Below are positions 1-7,900 of a stretch of DNA of 40,481 nt, one piece after another. The stretch is from Betaproteobacteria bacterium (lineage in GTDB: Bacteria > Pseudomonadota > Gammaproteobacteria > Burkholderiales > Rhodocyclaceae): positions 1-40,481 of the forward strand of contig WRMF01000024.1 in NCBI GenBank assembly GCA_009777245.1, given 5' to 3'. The position numbers and the translations under genes were made by a program. The first letter of the stretch is position 1. Each line of letters opens with the position of its first letter. Under the pieces are notes generated by a model. That model was given only the letters and a program-made list of their open reading frames with translations. It did not search any database and had not been told where the DNA came from.

Positions 1-56
1 CCTTTGTAAGAACCATTCTTGACGTAGCTCACGCTACCGCAGTGGGTGCATTGCAT
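1..56 (-). CDS. IS1-like transposase, N-terminal fragment (partial)
   Basis: The start codon is at 54-56 on the minus strand, with a strong GAGGAGG Shine-Dalgarno sequence just upstream. The visible residues are MQCTHCGSVSYVKNGSYK. They contain a CTHC knuckle typical of the InsA-type zinc finger that recognises IS ends. The rest of the gene lies outside the window. An almost identical N-terminus is present at 16966-17049. Confidence 0.75.
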   Translation of the reverse strand, partial: MQCTHCGSVSYVKNGSYK

Positions 57-123
57 ACGATTCCTCCTCATTCAGATTAAACAGATATATAACATAATAC
101 CACAATCAATATAAAGTGAGCAA
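1..123 (-). mobile_element. IS1-like insertion sequence, 5' end, cut by the window edge
   Basis: This is the transposase-start end of an IS read on the minus strand and leaving the window at base 1. The outer end is a terminal inverted repeat at 102-123 that begins TTGCTCACTTTATATTG on the minus strand. The same sequence occurs at 16898-16919 and, as the opposite end, at 40023-40044. The flank outside the repeat is a CCCCCTTTTAAAAG palindrome, as beside the other copies. IS1-like family assignment rests on the N-terminal CxxC zinc-finger protein here and the InsB-like C-terminus at the other window end. Confidence 0.8.
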
Positions 124-372
124 TCCTCTTTTAAAAGGGGGTGGCGCGTTGCGCCGGGGGTTTGCCGGATAGCTCTCGTAGATAAAGGGGCATCGAATGT
201 GTATAGCGCTCGTTGCTGAACAAATGTCCTTCTATTTGCACGAGCTGCTATAACGAGACGGTCAGGGCGTACACTTTATTCCCCTCTCCCGCTTGTGGCA
301 TCAAAGCAAGTGGGATAAGGGATGGGGGAGAGGGTTCGTAAAATGCGCTCACTTTGATCGAAAACGCTCTGC
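124..372. other. Intergenic stretch of degenerate repeats, no gene
   Basis: I see no gene here. Bases 131-175 match a dispersed repeat with a TTTTAAAAGGGGG core and a GTTTGCCGGATAGCT tail, which recurs at about 23498-23590. Bases 283-330 carry a CTCTCCCGCTTGTGGCATC-type palindromic repeat, which recurs inverted at about 27401-27434. No clear terminator follows hisC. Confidence 0.55.
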
Positions 373-1467
373 TCAAGCCAACGCGCCGGAAAGGGCGGTC
401 AAAAACCTGTCATTCTCCTCCGCCGTGCCGATGGTGACGCGCAACCAGCGCGACCAGTCCGGCATGGCATAGCCCGCCAGCGGACGCACAATCACACCAG
501 CTTGCAGCAATCTCTGGTTAACCGCCGCGCCGTCATTCACCCGAAAAGTCACAAAATTGCCGCGTGAGGGAATGTACTCCAGCCCCAGACGCGAAAATCC
601 GGCGGTCACGTCACGCATTCCCTGTTTGTTCAGGATAAAGCTCCGTTCCACAAACTCCTGATCGGAAAGCGCGGCCTCCGCCGCAGCAAGCGCCAGATTG
701 TTGCAATTGAAAGGCTGGCGAACCCGATTCATAAGCTCGGCGACCTGCTCCCGGGCAACGCCATAACCGATCCGAAACCCCGCCAGCCCGTAAATCTTGG
801 AAAAAGTACGGCACACGATGAGATTGGGAAATTCGGCAAGCCAGCTTATCGCGTCATAAGAATCTTCCGGGGCAAGATATTCGCCGTAAGCCTCATCCAG
901 CACCACCGCCACATGGTCCGGGACTTGCGCCAGAAAGGCGCGCAGACTATCGGCAGGCAAAAAAGTGCCGGTCGGATTGTTGGGATTGGCAATCCAAAGC
1001 ACGGAAGTATCAGGACGAATCGCCGCCAGCATGGCGTCAAGGTCATGTCCATAATTATACGCAGGCGCGACAATGCCCTCCGCGCCCACGGAAAGAGTAG
1101 CCAACGGATAAACCACAAATGTGTATTGCGAATAAACGGAAGAGCGCCCGCTATCCAGATACACCCGCGCGATTATGTCCAGCACGTCATTGGAGCCGTT
1201 GCCAAGCACAATCTGTCCCGCCGCCACGCCATGCCGCTTTGCCAACGCCATGGTCAGATCATGGGGATCGGGATAACGCTCCGCATGCAGCAAAGCCGCC
1301 TCTGCCGCAGCTCTGGCCTTGGGGCTTGCACCCAGTGGATTTTCATTGGAAGCGAGTTTGACGATGTTCTCCACTGGCATTCCCAACTCACGCGCCAGTT
1401 GGGTAATGGGCTTGCCCGGCTGATAAGGGGAAATGGCATGGATGCGGGAAAGCGATTGTAATGTCAT
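373..1467 (-). CDS. hisC: Histidinol-phosphate aminotransferase
   Basis: A PLP-dependent class II aminotransferase that converts imidazole acetol phosphate and glutamate into histidinol phosphate in histidine synthesis. HisC enzymes can also transaminate aromatic keto acids. The protein has 364 residues, normal for the family. Visible motifs are the N-terminal SNENPLG loop (40-46), the NPNNPTGT segment (161-168), DEAYGEY (191-197) and the PLP lysine K224 in RTFSKIYGLAGFRIGYG. It lies 21 bases downstream of pheA on the same strand, so the two are probably co-transcribed. In many betaproteobacteria pheA-hisC is followed by tyrA and aroA. Here an IS end lies about 250 bases beyond the stop codon instead. 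Confidence 0.95.
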   Translation of the reverse strand: MTLQSLSRIHAISPYQPGKPITQLARELGMPVENIVKLASNENPLGASPKARAAAEAALLHAERYPDPHDLTMALAKRHGVAAGQIVLGNGSNDVLDIIARVYLDSGRSSVYSQYTFVVYPLATLSVGAEGIVAPAYNYGHDLDAMLAAIRPDTSVLWIANPNNPTGTFLPADSLRAFLAQVPDHVAVVLDEAYGEYLAPEDSYDAISWLAEFPNLIVCRTFSKIYGLAGFRIGYGVAREQVAELMNRVRQPFNCNNLALAAAEAALSDQEFVERSFILNKQGMRDVTAGFSRLGLEYIPSRGNFVTFRVNDGAAVNQRLLQAGVIVRPLAGYAMPDWSRWLRVTIGTAEENDRFLTALSGALA

Positions 1468-1488
1468 GATTCAACAGCCTCGAAAAAG

Positions 1489-2586
1489 TTAATAAACCGC
1501 CGCTGGGTAAGAACCCAGAATTTTCAGATAGGCGGCGCGACCGGCAAGCTGTTTCAGGGCGGAAGCCACATGCGCCGCATTTTTGTGCCCTTCCACATCC
1601 ACATGATAAACGTATTCCCACAATCCCTGCCGCACCGGTCTCGATTCCAGCCGGGTCATCGAGACTCCTTCTGTCGCAAAAGGCTCCAAAAGCCCGTGCA
1701 GGGAGCCGGAGATGTTGGGGCCGGACATGATGAGCGAAGTCTTGTCCTGCCCTGATTCGCCAGCGTCATGTCTGCCCAGCACCACGAAGCGGGTTGTATT
1801 ATTGGGATCGTCCTCAATGGCGGCGCAAAGACACGGCAGCCGGTAATGCTCGCCGGCAGCCTGACCGGCAATGGCAGCGGCTTCCTGGTCGGCAGCAGCC
1901 ATTTCCGCAGCCAGCGCGTTACTGGAAACCGAAATACGCTCGGCGTTTTGCAGGTTCTGGTTCAGCCATTCATGGCATTGCGCCAATGATTGCGCGTGGG
2001 AATAAACCTTTTTTATGTCTTGCAGATTGTCCGCCCTGGAAAGTAAATTCTGGTGGATGCGGACAATCACCTCGCCGCAGATTTTGAGCGAAGTCTGCAA
2101 TAGCAAATCCAGAGTGCGCCCCACCGCTCCTTCCGTGGAATTTTCCAGCGGGACAATCGCATACTCGGCATGTCCGGCCTCCGCCGCCCGGAATACGTCG
2201 TCAATGGAAATCGCGGGCATAAGCCTTGCCGCATGACCGAACTGCTTGACGGCGGCAGCTTCGGAAAACGTCCCGGCAGGGCCTAAGAACACTACCCGTA
2301 TCGCTTCTTCCAGGGACAGACAGGCGGACATCACTTCGCGGAAAAAGAAGGTCACGCTTTCATCCGGCAAAGGCCCCTTGTTCAAAGCCTGCAAGCGGCG
2401 CAGCACCCCCGCCTCGCGCTCAGGCCGATAGCCATGCCCTTCGTCATTGTCCTTGCCTCGCGCCTTGACTTCCCCGATCTTTCTGGCGCGGCAGGCGCGG
2501 CGATTCAAAATTTCCAGCAATTGTTCGTCAAGCGCGTCAATCTCCCGACGCAAGCCGGAAAGTTCCTGTTGCAAATTCTGGCTCAT
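1489..2586 (-). CDS. pheA: Bifunctional chorismate mutase / prephenate dehydratase (P-protein)
   Basis: Converts chorismate to prephenate and then to phenylpyruvate in phenylalanine synthesis. The order is an AroQ-type chorismate mutase helical domain (about 1-92), a prephenate dehydratase domain (about 97-275) with ENSTEGAVGRT (148-158) and TTRFVVLG (264-271), and a C-terminal ACT domain (about 285-360) with the ESRP motif (314-317) that senses phenylalanine. The start at 2586 gives MSQNLQQEL with an AAGG ribosome-binding site. An upstream in-frame TTG would add nine residues with no family support. The usual upstream partner serC is absent; repeats occupy that space. Confidence 0.95.
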   Translation of the reverse strand: MSQNLQQELSGLRREIDALDEQLLEILNRRACRARKIGEVKARGKDNDEGHGYRPEREAGVLRRLQALNKGPLPDESVTFFFREVMSACLSLEEAIRVVFLGPAGTFSEAAAVKQFGHAARLMPAISIDDVFRAAEAGHAEYAIVPLENSTEGAVGRTLDLLLQTSLKICGEVIVRIHQNLLSRADNLQDIKKVYSHAQSLAQCHEWLNQNLQNAERISVSSNALAAEMAAADQEAAAIAGQAAGEHYRLPCLCAAIEDDPNNTTRFVVLGRHDAGESGQDKTSLIMSGPNISGSLHGLLEPFATEGVSMTRLESRPVRQGLWEYVYHVDVEGHKNAAHVASALKQLAGRAAYLKILGSYPAAVY

Positions 2587-3206
2587 AATCCTTATGCCTA
2601 AAAATTGTGGCAAAACGGCAGGAATATTACCCCTGCCTTGCGCCCCCGCCTAGTCTATCGGCACGGCAGAAGGCGCGTAAATCTTGAACAAGCCATTAAT
2701 GATAACAGCCAATCCGCTTTTCGGGGATAGTTCGCTTACGCAAATGATCGGGCTTCGCCGCAAGCGGCATCAAAGCGAGTAGTGTTAAGCGATCAGGAGA
2801 GGACTAAAGCGTTTTCGATTCGAGTACTAGAGCGGTTTTGATTTGATCCTGTACAGCAGATATGGATTTTTGCTGGATTCCCGCCTTCGCGGGAATGACG
2901 AATGGAAACTTTGGAACAGTGGGAGCAGCAGGCGCGCTGCCACAGCGGAGAAAACATGACCACATTTCTGACGTCATTCCCGCGAAGGCGGGAATCCAGA
3001 ATGGATGTATCCGCTTAAACCGAAGCAGCTCTAACGCTTTTTCTCCAAACGCACAGCAATCGCGGCGCGGTTAGCGCGTTTTCGGTTCTTTTACATACCC
3101 TCTCCCTGCCTTCGTCCACACTCTCCCACTCGCGGCGCAGCCACAAGCGGGAGAAGGGAGCGACAATTACGGGAGTTGTTATAATCCGCCTGCTTGTTCG
3201 TATCGG
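2587..3206. other. Intergenic region with mosaic repeats, between divergent pheA and mltD
   Basis: No gene is visible over about 620 bases. It must hold the promoters for pheA (leftward) and mltD (rightward), but I find no confident -35/-10 pair. It contains the inverted repeat pair at 2873-2999 and a degenerate CTCTCCC...GGGAGAAGGG palindrome at about 3103-3162 close to mltD. Short ORFs here translate repeats and lack ribosome-binding sites. Confidence 0.5.
2873..2999. repeat. NIME/dRS3-like inverted repeat pair
   Basis: Two 28-base arms, 2873-2900 and 2972-2999, are exact or near-exact inverted copies. Each is itself a hairpin of the form ATTCCCGC...GCGGGAAT. The outward ends read CTGG on the left and CCAG on the right, with a 71-base core between. 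The arm has the same ATTCCC-N8-GGGAAT design as neisserial dRS3 repeats. The arms face the opposite way from those at 12472-12650 and 20194-20366, and the core is unrelated. Confidence 0.8.
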
Positions 3207-4667
3207 ATGCACATCTTGTCCCGTATCTTCCCTCGTGTCCTCGCGGTTTTTTTGTCCGTCGCGCCGGGTTTTCTGTTTGCCGATTCCCTTGTGGAGCGGG
3301 AAATTCCGGCGGCGTTCGTTCTGCCCCGAACCATTGATCTGACCGCGCCCGCGCCTGATTTATGGGCGCGTATCCGTAACGGGTTTGCCATGCCGGACTT
3401 GCAGCATGATCTGGTCTGGCATCATCAGCAGCAATATCAGACGCGCCCGCTTCATCTGCGCCGGGTAGTCGAGCGTAGCCGCCCCTATCTGTATTACGTG
3501 GTCGAGATGCTGGAAGCGCGGGGAATGCCGATGGAAATCGCGCTTTTGCCGATGCTGGAAAGCGCCTATAACCCGTTTGCCCTCTCTCCGGCGGAGGCAT
3601 CCGGCCTTTGGCAATTCATTCCTTCAACCGGACAGCGATTCGGTCTGGAGCAGAACTGGTGGCGCGACCAGCGGCGCGACGTGGTAGCCTCGACTCGCGC
3701 CGCGCTCGATTACCTGCAATTCGTCTATGAGATGCACGGCGATTGGCATCTTGCGCTTGCTTCCTACAACTGGGGCGAAGGGGCGGTAGGAAGAACGCTC
3801 GCCCGCAATCGCGCGAACATGGAGCCTGCCGATTATGTCAGCATCAACCTGCCGAGAGAAACTCGCCACTACGTACCCAAACTGCAAGCGTTGAAAAACA
3901 TTTTCAGCGATCCGTGGCTGACTGCCGAGCTTGAATTGCCCAATCTCCCGAACCGCCCTTATTTTCGCACCCTGACCATTCATGCTCCGCTGGATATTGC
4001 GCTGGCGGCGCGGTTTGCGGGCATGAGTCCCGCCGATTTTTTCGCGCTGAATCCGGGATATAACCGCCCGATCATCCCGCCGTACAGCACTCTCGTTATT
4101 CCTGACGACCGGATGGAAGAATTTGCCAAATGGCTGCGGTATCATGAGCCTTTGAGCAGTTGGGGCGTCTATTCGCTGAAGAGAGGCGAAGGCTTGAGCG
4201 AGGTTGCCGCGCGCTTTGAAATCAATCTGGAAGACTTGAAACGGGTCAATGGCCTGACAGGCGAGGCCAAGCCCGCCCTTGCCCTCGTGCCGCTCAATGG
4301 AAAAACCGCTGGAGCGGGAGAACTCGACGACAAGGCATTTTCCCTGTTGGCGCGACAGAATTTCCGCTCTGTCGCGGCGCGAACTCATCAGGTGAAAAAA
4401 GGCGAAACCCTGGGGGGCATCGCCCGCCGCTATCAGGTTTCCATTGCCGAACTAAAGCGGATAAATCGTCTGCAAAGCTCCCGGATTCGCGCAGGTTCCC
4501 GCCTCGTAATTCGTGAACAACGCATTTCCGCCGCAGCCGGGCAGCATCCCGCCCTGTTTTCTCTTGCTCCTTTTCCGATTCCTTCCGATCAAATCAACAT
4601 TCTGCCGGATGAAGAAGATATGGAAGAAGATGAAGCGGATGAGGCGGATGAAGTGGATTTGCCCTGA
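3207..4667 (+). CDS. mltD: Membrane-bound lytic murein transglycosylase D
   Basis: A periplasmic lytic transglycosylase that cleaves the MurNAc-GlcNAc bond of peptidoglycan to form 1,6-anhydro ends. The 486-residue protein starts with a signal peptide (about 1-25, cleavage near LFA-DS). There is no lipobox cysteine, unlike E. coli MltD, so it is probably soluble or wall-bound. The SLT domain covers about 90-205, with catalytic E118 in PMLESAYNP, then SGLWQFIPSTGQRFGL and ASYNWGEGAVGRT. Two LysM peptidoglycan-binding repeats follow at about 321-363 and 393-436. The C-terminus is a low-complexity acidic tail of Asp/Glu-Ala repeats. It ends 20 bases before hemW and may share its transcript. Confidence 0.93.
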   Translation: MHILSRIFPRVLAVFLSVAPGFLFADSLVEREIPAAFVLPRTIDLTAPAPDLWARIRNGFAMPDLQHDLVWHHQQQYQTRPLHLRRVVERSRPYLYYVVEMLEARGMPMEIALLPMLESAYNPFALSPAEASGLWQFIPSTGQRFGLEQNWWRDQRRDVVASTRAALDYLQFVYEMHGDWHLALASYNWGEGAVGRTLARNRANMEPADYVSINLPRETRHYVPKLQALKNIFSDPWLTAELELPNLPNRPYFRTLTIHAPLDIALAARFAGMSPADFFALNPGYNRPIIPPYSTLVIPDDRMEEFAKWLRYHEPLSSWGVYSLKRGEGLSEVAARFEINLEDLKRVNGLTGEAKPALALVPLNGKTAGAGELDDKAFSLLARQNFRSVAARTHQVKKGETLGGIARRYQVSIAELKRINRLQSSRIRAGSRLVIREQRISAAAGQHPALFSLAPFPIPSDQINILPDEEDMEEDEADEADEVDLP

Positions 4668-4687
4668 CAAGCCTGCCGGACAAGGCC

Positions 4688-5836
4688 ATGCCGCCGCCCC
4701 TTTCGCTTTATCTGCATTTTCCCTGGTGCGTCAAGAAGTGTCCCTATTGCGACTTCAATTCCCACGCCCTCCAGGGCAAGTTGCCGGAAAAAGCCTACAT
4801 CGCGGCGATACTAAGAGATTTGGATTATGCGCTTGCCTGTGGCTTGTTTGCGGAGCGGGAGATCGGCAGCATTTTCATGGGCGGGGGGACGCCCAGCCTG
4901 TTTTCTACCGAATCTTTGCACGGCCTTCTTGGCATCATTCGTGAACGCCTGTCGCTGATGCAGGATGTGGAGATCACTCTGGAAGCCAACCCCGGAACCT
5001 TGCGGGAAAGTCTGGCGGAAAACAAGCTAATCGCTTTTCGTAGCGCAGGAGTCAACCGGCTTTCCATAGGCGTACAGAGTTTTGATTCCGCCGGTCTTCT
5101 CGCGCTGGGGCGCATCCACAATGGCAATGAGGCAAGAGAGGCGGCGCGACTGGCGGCGCGGCATTTTCCCCGCGTCAATCTCGATTTGATGTATGGCCTA
5201 CCCGGACAGACTCTTTCCGGCGCATTGGAAGATATGGAAATTGCGCTTGCCGTCGGCGCTACCCACCTTTCCTGCTATCAGTTGGGGACTGAGCCGCATA
5301 CCTTGTTTGCCAAAAGTCCGCCGCCTGATCTTCCAGACCCGGACCAGTGCGCCGACATGGGGGAAGCCATTGAGGCGCGACTTACCGAGGCGGGGTTTTT
5401 GCATTACGAAATATCCGCCTTTGCCCGTCCCGGTTTTGCCTGCCTTCATAACCTCAATTACTGGCAATTCGGCGATTATATTGGCCTGGGCGCGGGCGCG
5501 CACAGCAAGCTCTCCTTGCCTTCGGGCGTATTTCGCCAGACGCGCAAAAGGCAGCCGGAGGCTTATATGGCGGCTAAGGGCGAGGCGATGGAGACGGAAA
5601 TCCGTGTTTCCGAGGCTGAATTGCCGTTTGAATTTCTGATGAATGCCTTGCGGCTGGTGGATGGCTTCTCGCCCCGGCTTTTTGTCGAGCGCACCGATCT
5701 GCCCTTGTCCGAAATCATGTCGCGTCTGGAAGAAGCCCAGGCGGACGGGCTGCTCATTATCACGCCGGAGCGTATTTTGCCCACCCGTGTCGGGAGACGC
5801 TTTCTCAATCGGCTCCTTCTGCGGTTTCTTCCGTAA
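4688..5836 (+). CDS. hemW: HemW-type radical SAM protein (heme chaperone, coproporphyrinogen oxidase-like)
   Basis: A radical SAM family protein, long annotated as oxygen-independent coproporphyrinogen III oxidase. HemW proteins are now regarded as heme-binding chaperones. The CxxxCxxC cluster motif is C14, C18 and C21 in FPWCVKKCPYCDFNSH, and the GGGTPS SAM-binding motif is at 65-70. The YQLGTEPHT and HYEISAFARPG segments and a C-terminal HemN-like domain follow. At 382 residues it is the usual HemW length. True HemN is longer and has an extra N-terminal segment. The start follows ACAAGG. It sits 20 bases after mltD, and a new promoter for rimP starts just after its end. Confidence 0.92.
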   Translation: MPPPLSLYLHFPWCVKKCPYCDFNSHALQGKLPEKAYIAAILRDLDYALACGLFAEREIGSIFMGGGTPSLFSTESLHGLLGIIRERLSLMQDVEITLEANPGTLRESLAENKLIAFRSAGVNRLSIGVQSFDSAGLLALGRIHNGNEAREAARLAARHFPRVNLDLMYGLPGQTLSGALEDMEIALAVGATHLSCYQLGTEPHTLFAKSPPPDLPDPDQCADMGEAIEARLTEAGFLHYEISAFARPGFACLHNLNYWQFGDYIGLGAGAHSKLSLPSGVFRQTRKRQPEAYMAAKGEAMETEIRVSEAELPFEFLMNALRLVDGFSPRLFVERTDLPLSEIMSRLEEAQADGLLIITPERILPTRVGRRFLNRLLLRFLP

Positions 5837-5864
5837 AAGCGGCGCAAAAACAATATATTGGACA

Positions 5865-5892
5865 TTGCTATTCAGTGAAAGTTCGTTATAAT
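5865..5892 (+). promoter_or_regulatory. Sigma-70 type promoter for rimP-nusA-infB
   Basis: A perfect TATAAT at 5887-5892 is preceded, after 16 bases, by TTGCTA at 5865-5870. It is placed between hemW and rimP, about 70 bases before the rimP start codon. Confidence 0.6.
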
Positions 5893-5934
5893 TGCATGAT
5901 TTTCTTCGCCGCGATGCAATGCGGCTTTTCCGGG

Positions 5935-5956
5935 ATGGGCTTCGTGCCCATTTTTT
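5935..5956 (+). terminator. Rho-independent terminator-like hairpin in the rimP leader
   Basis: The stem ATGGGC (5935-5940) pairs with GCCCAT (5946-5951) across a five-base loop and runs into six T residues. The structure ends four bases before the rimP ATG at 5960. It lies downstream of the promoter at 5865-5892, so it would act on the operon's own transcript. A second hairpin, GCCGC...GCGGC at about 5908-5924, lies just before it. Attenuation or NusA feedback is an inference. Confidence 0.6.
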
Positions 5957-5959
5957 ATT

Positions 5960-6415
5960 ATGGATTTTGCTCATCTGCTTGAAAAAACGTTGAATGGCTT
6001 GGGCTACGAACTGGTTGATTGTCAGTTCGCAGCCCGTGGGCTTTTGCGCGTCCTGATTGACAAGCTGGACAAGGAAGGCGGGGTTGATGTGGAAGATTGC
6101 GCGGCGGCGTCGCGTCATCTGTCCCGTTTTCTGGAAGTCGAGCGGGTGGATTACGAGCGTCTGGAGGTTTCTTCTCCGGGGTTGGATCGTCCGCTCAAAA
6201 AAGCGGCTGATTTCGAGCGTTTTACCGGGGAGGAGGCGCGCATTTCCTTGCGGACTCCTGTTGCCGGACGGCAACGCAACTACAGGGGCCGGATTCTGGG
6301 ACTGATTGATAATCAGGTGCGGCTCCTGACCGAAGCCGGTGAAGTCAGCGTGGATTTGGAAAACATCGAAAAAGCGCGTCTGGAACCGGATTTCCGGCAG
6401 AAGGAGGAGAACTGA
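5960..6415 (+). CDS. rimP: Ribosome maturation factor RimP
   Basis: Assists late maturation of the 30S ribosomal subunit. The 151-residue protein has the expected N-terminal alpha/beta domain (about 1-80, including LRVLIDK and the [10 protein letters not shown] signature at about 71-80) and a C-terminal SH3-like domain (about 85-150). It precedes nusA by two bases, the conserved arrangement in proteobacteria. The start codon has no Shine-Dalgarno sequence. The T-run of a terminator-like hairpin lies in that position, which is unusual and may limit RimP translation. Confidence 0.95.
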   Translation: MDFAHLLEKTLNGLGYELVDCQFAARGLLRVLIDKLDKEGGVDVEDCAAASRHLSRFLEVERVDYERLEVSSPGLDRPLKKAADFERFTGEEARISLRTPVAGRQRNYRGRILGLIDNQVRLLTEAGEVSVDLENIEKARLEPDFRQKEEN

Positions 6416-6417
6416 CA

Positions 6418-7890
6418 ATGAATCGTGAAATGTTGCTGTTGGTAGATGCGCTGGCTCGCGAGAAAAGCGTGGCGCGGGATGTTGTCTTTAGCGCGCTGGA
6501 AATGGCGCTGGCGCAGGCGACGAAAAAGCGCGTTCATGACGAAGCGGATGTCGCGGTTACGATTGATCGCAAGACCGGCGAATATCAATCTTTTCGCCGT
6601 TGGCAGGTCGTATCTGACGAGGAATATGTAAACGAGTTCAACCAGACTCCTCTTTCCGAGGCGCAAAAGGACGATGCGGAGATCGAGATCGGCGATTATC
6701 TGGAAGAGGCGCTGGAGCCTATTGATTTTGGCCGTATCGGCGCGCAGGCGGCCAAGCAGGTCATCCTGCAAAAAATCCGCGACGCCGAGCGCGATCAGGT
6801 GCTGAACGATTTTCTGGAACGCAAGGAACGCATCGTTTCCGGCACGGTCAAAAGGGTCGAGCGCGGCAATGCCATCATCGAGGCGGGCAAGATCGAGGCT
6901 GTCCTTCCCCGCGATCAGATGATCCCCAAGGAAAACCTGCGTAACGGCGATCGGGTTAAAGCCTATCTGCTTCGCATTGACCGGAATGCTCGCGGGCCGC
7001 AAATCATCCTTTCCCGGATCATGCCGGAATTCGTCATTCGCCTTTTTGAACTGGAAGTGCCGGAAGTTGAAGATGGTTTGCTGGAATTGAAATCATGCGC
7101 GCGCGACCCAGGCATTCGCGCCAAAATTGCGGTTAAATCGAACGACGCTCGCGTCGACCCTATCGGCACATGTGTCGGAATGCGCGGCACCAGGGTCATG
7201 GCGGTACGAAAGGAAATCGCCGAAGAGCAGATTGACATTGTGCTCTGGGCTGCGGAGCCGGCGCAGTTTGTCATCAACGCCCTGGCTCCTGCGGAAGTCG
7301 CTTCCATCGTGGTGGACGAGGAAAAACACGCGATGGATGTGGTCGTTGAAGAAGCGAATCTGGCGACCGCCATCGGCAAGGGCGGGCAGAATGTGCGTCT
7401 GGCTTCCGAAGTCACCGGCTGGACGATCAATCTGATCACCAGGGAGGAGTCGGAAAAACGCTATGAGGCGGAAACAGCCGCGACCCGTCTTTTGTTCATG
7501 GAAAAGCTGGATATTGACGAGGAAATTGCCAATCTTTTGATTGAAGAAGGCTTTTCCACTCTGGAAGAAATCGCCTATGTGCCGCTTGCGGAAATGCTGG
7601 AAATCGATGGTCTGAATGAGGAGATTGTGGGCGAGCTTCGCAGTCGCGCCCGCGATGTGCTCCTGAACGCTGATATTGCCGCCGAAGAAAGGCTGGAAGA
7701 GGCGGACGAGGCGCTTCTTGCCCTTGAAGGCATGGACAGGGAACTGGCGGGCAAGTTGCTGGATGAGAACATCCGCACTCTGGATGAGCTTGCCGAACTG
7801 TCAGCCGACGAATTGATGAGTCTGTCCGGACTGGATGAAACCCGCGCAAAAGCCTTGATTCTGAAGGCTCGTGAGCATTGGTTCGAATGA
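6418..7890 (+). CDS. nusA: Transcription termination/antitermination factor NusA
   Basis: Binds RNA polymerase and nascent RNA, modulating pausing, termination and antitermination. The 490-residue protein shows the N-terminal polymerase-binding domain (about 1-135), an S1 domain (about 138-200, beginning [12 protein letters not shown]), two KH domains (about 205-345, with [12 protein letters not shown] in KH2) and two acidic helix-hairpin-helix repeats at the C-terminus (about 365-490), as in gamma- and betaproteobacterial NusA. A strong AAGGAGGAG site lies before the ATG. It sits two bases after rimP and ten before infB, so all three are one transcriptional unit. Confidence 0.97.
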   Translation: MNREMLLLVDALAREKSVARDVVFSALEMALAQATKKRVHDEADVAVTIDRKTGEYQSFRRWQVVSDEEYVNEFNQTPLSEAQKDDAEIEIGDYLEEALEPIDFGRIGAQAAKQVILQKIRDAERDQVLNDFLERKERIVSGTVKRVERGNAIIEAGKIEAVLPRDQMIPKENLRNGDRVKAYLLRIDRNARGPQIILSRIMPEFVIRLFELEVPEVEDGLLELKSCARDPGIRAKIAVKSNDARVDPIGTCVGMRGTRVMAVRKEIAEEQIDIVLWAAEPAQFVINALAPAEVASIVVDEEKHAMDVVVEEANLATAIGKGGQNVRLASEVTGWTINLITREESEKRYEAETAATRLLFMEKLDIDEEIANLLIEEGFSTLEEIAYVPLAEMLEIDGLNEEIVGELRSRARDVLLNADIAAEERLEEADEALLALEGMDRELAGKLLDENIRTLDELAELSADELMSLSGLDETRAKALILKAREHWFE

Positions 7891-7900
7891 GGAGGGAGCG

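Noticed and set aside
2862-3074. A 70-codon frame containing WIPAFAGMTN-type sequence
   Set aside because: This is the usual spurious translation of the ATTCCCGC inverted repeats, not a gene.
3624-4388. A 254-codon minus-strand frame opposite mltD
   Set aside because: Shadow of mltD, without start signals or domain features.
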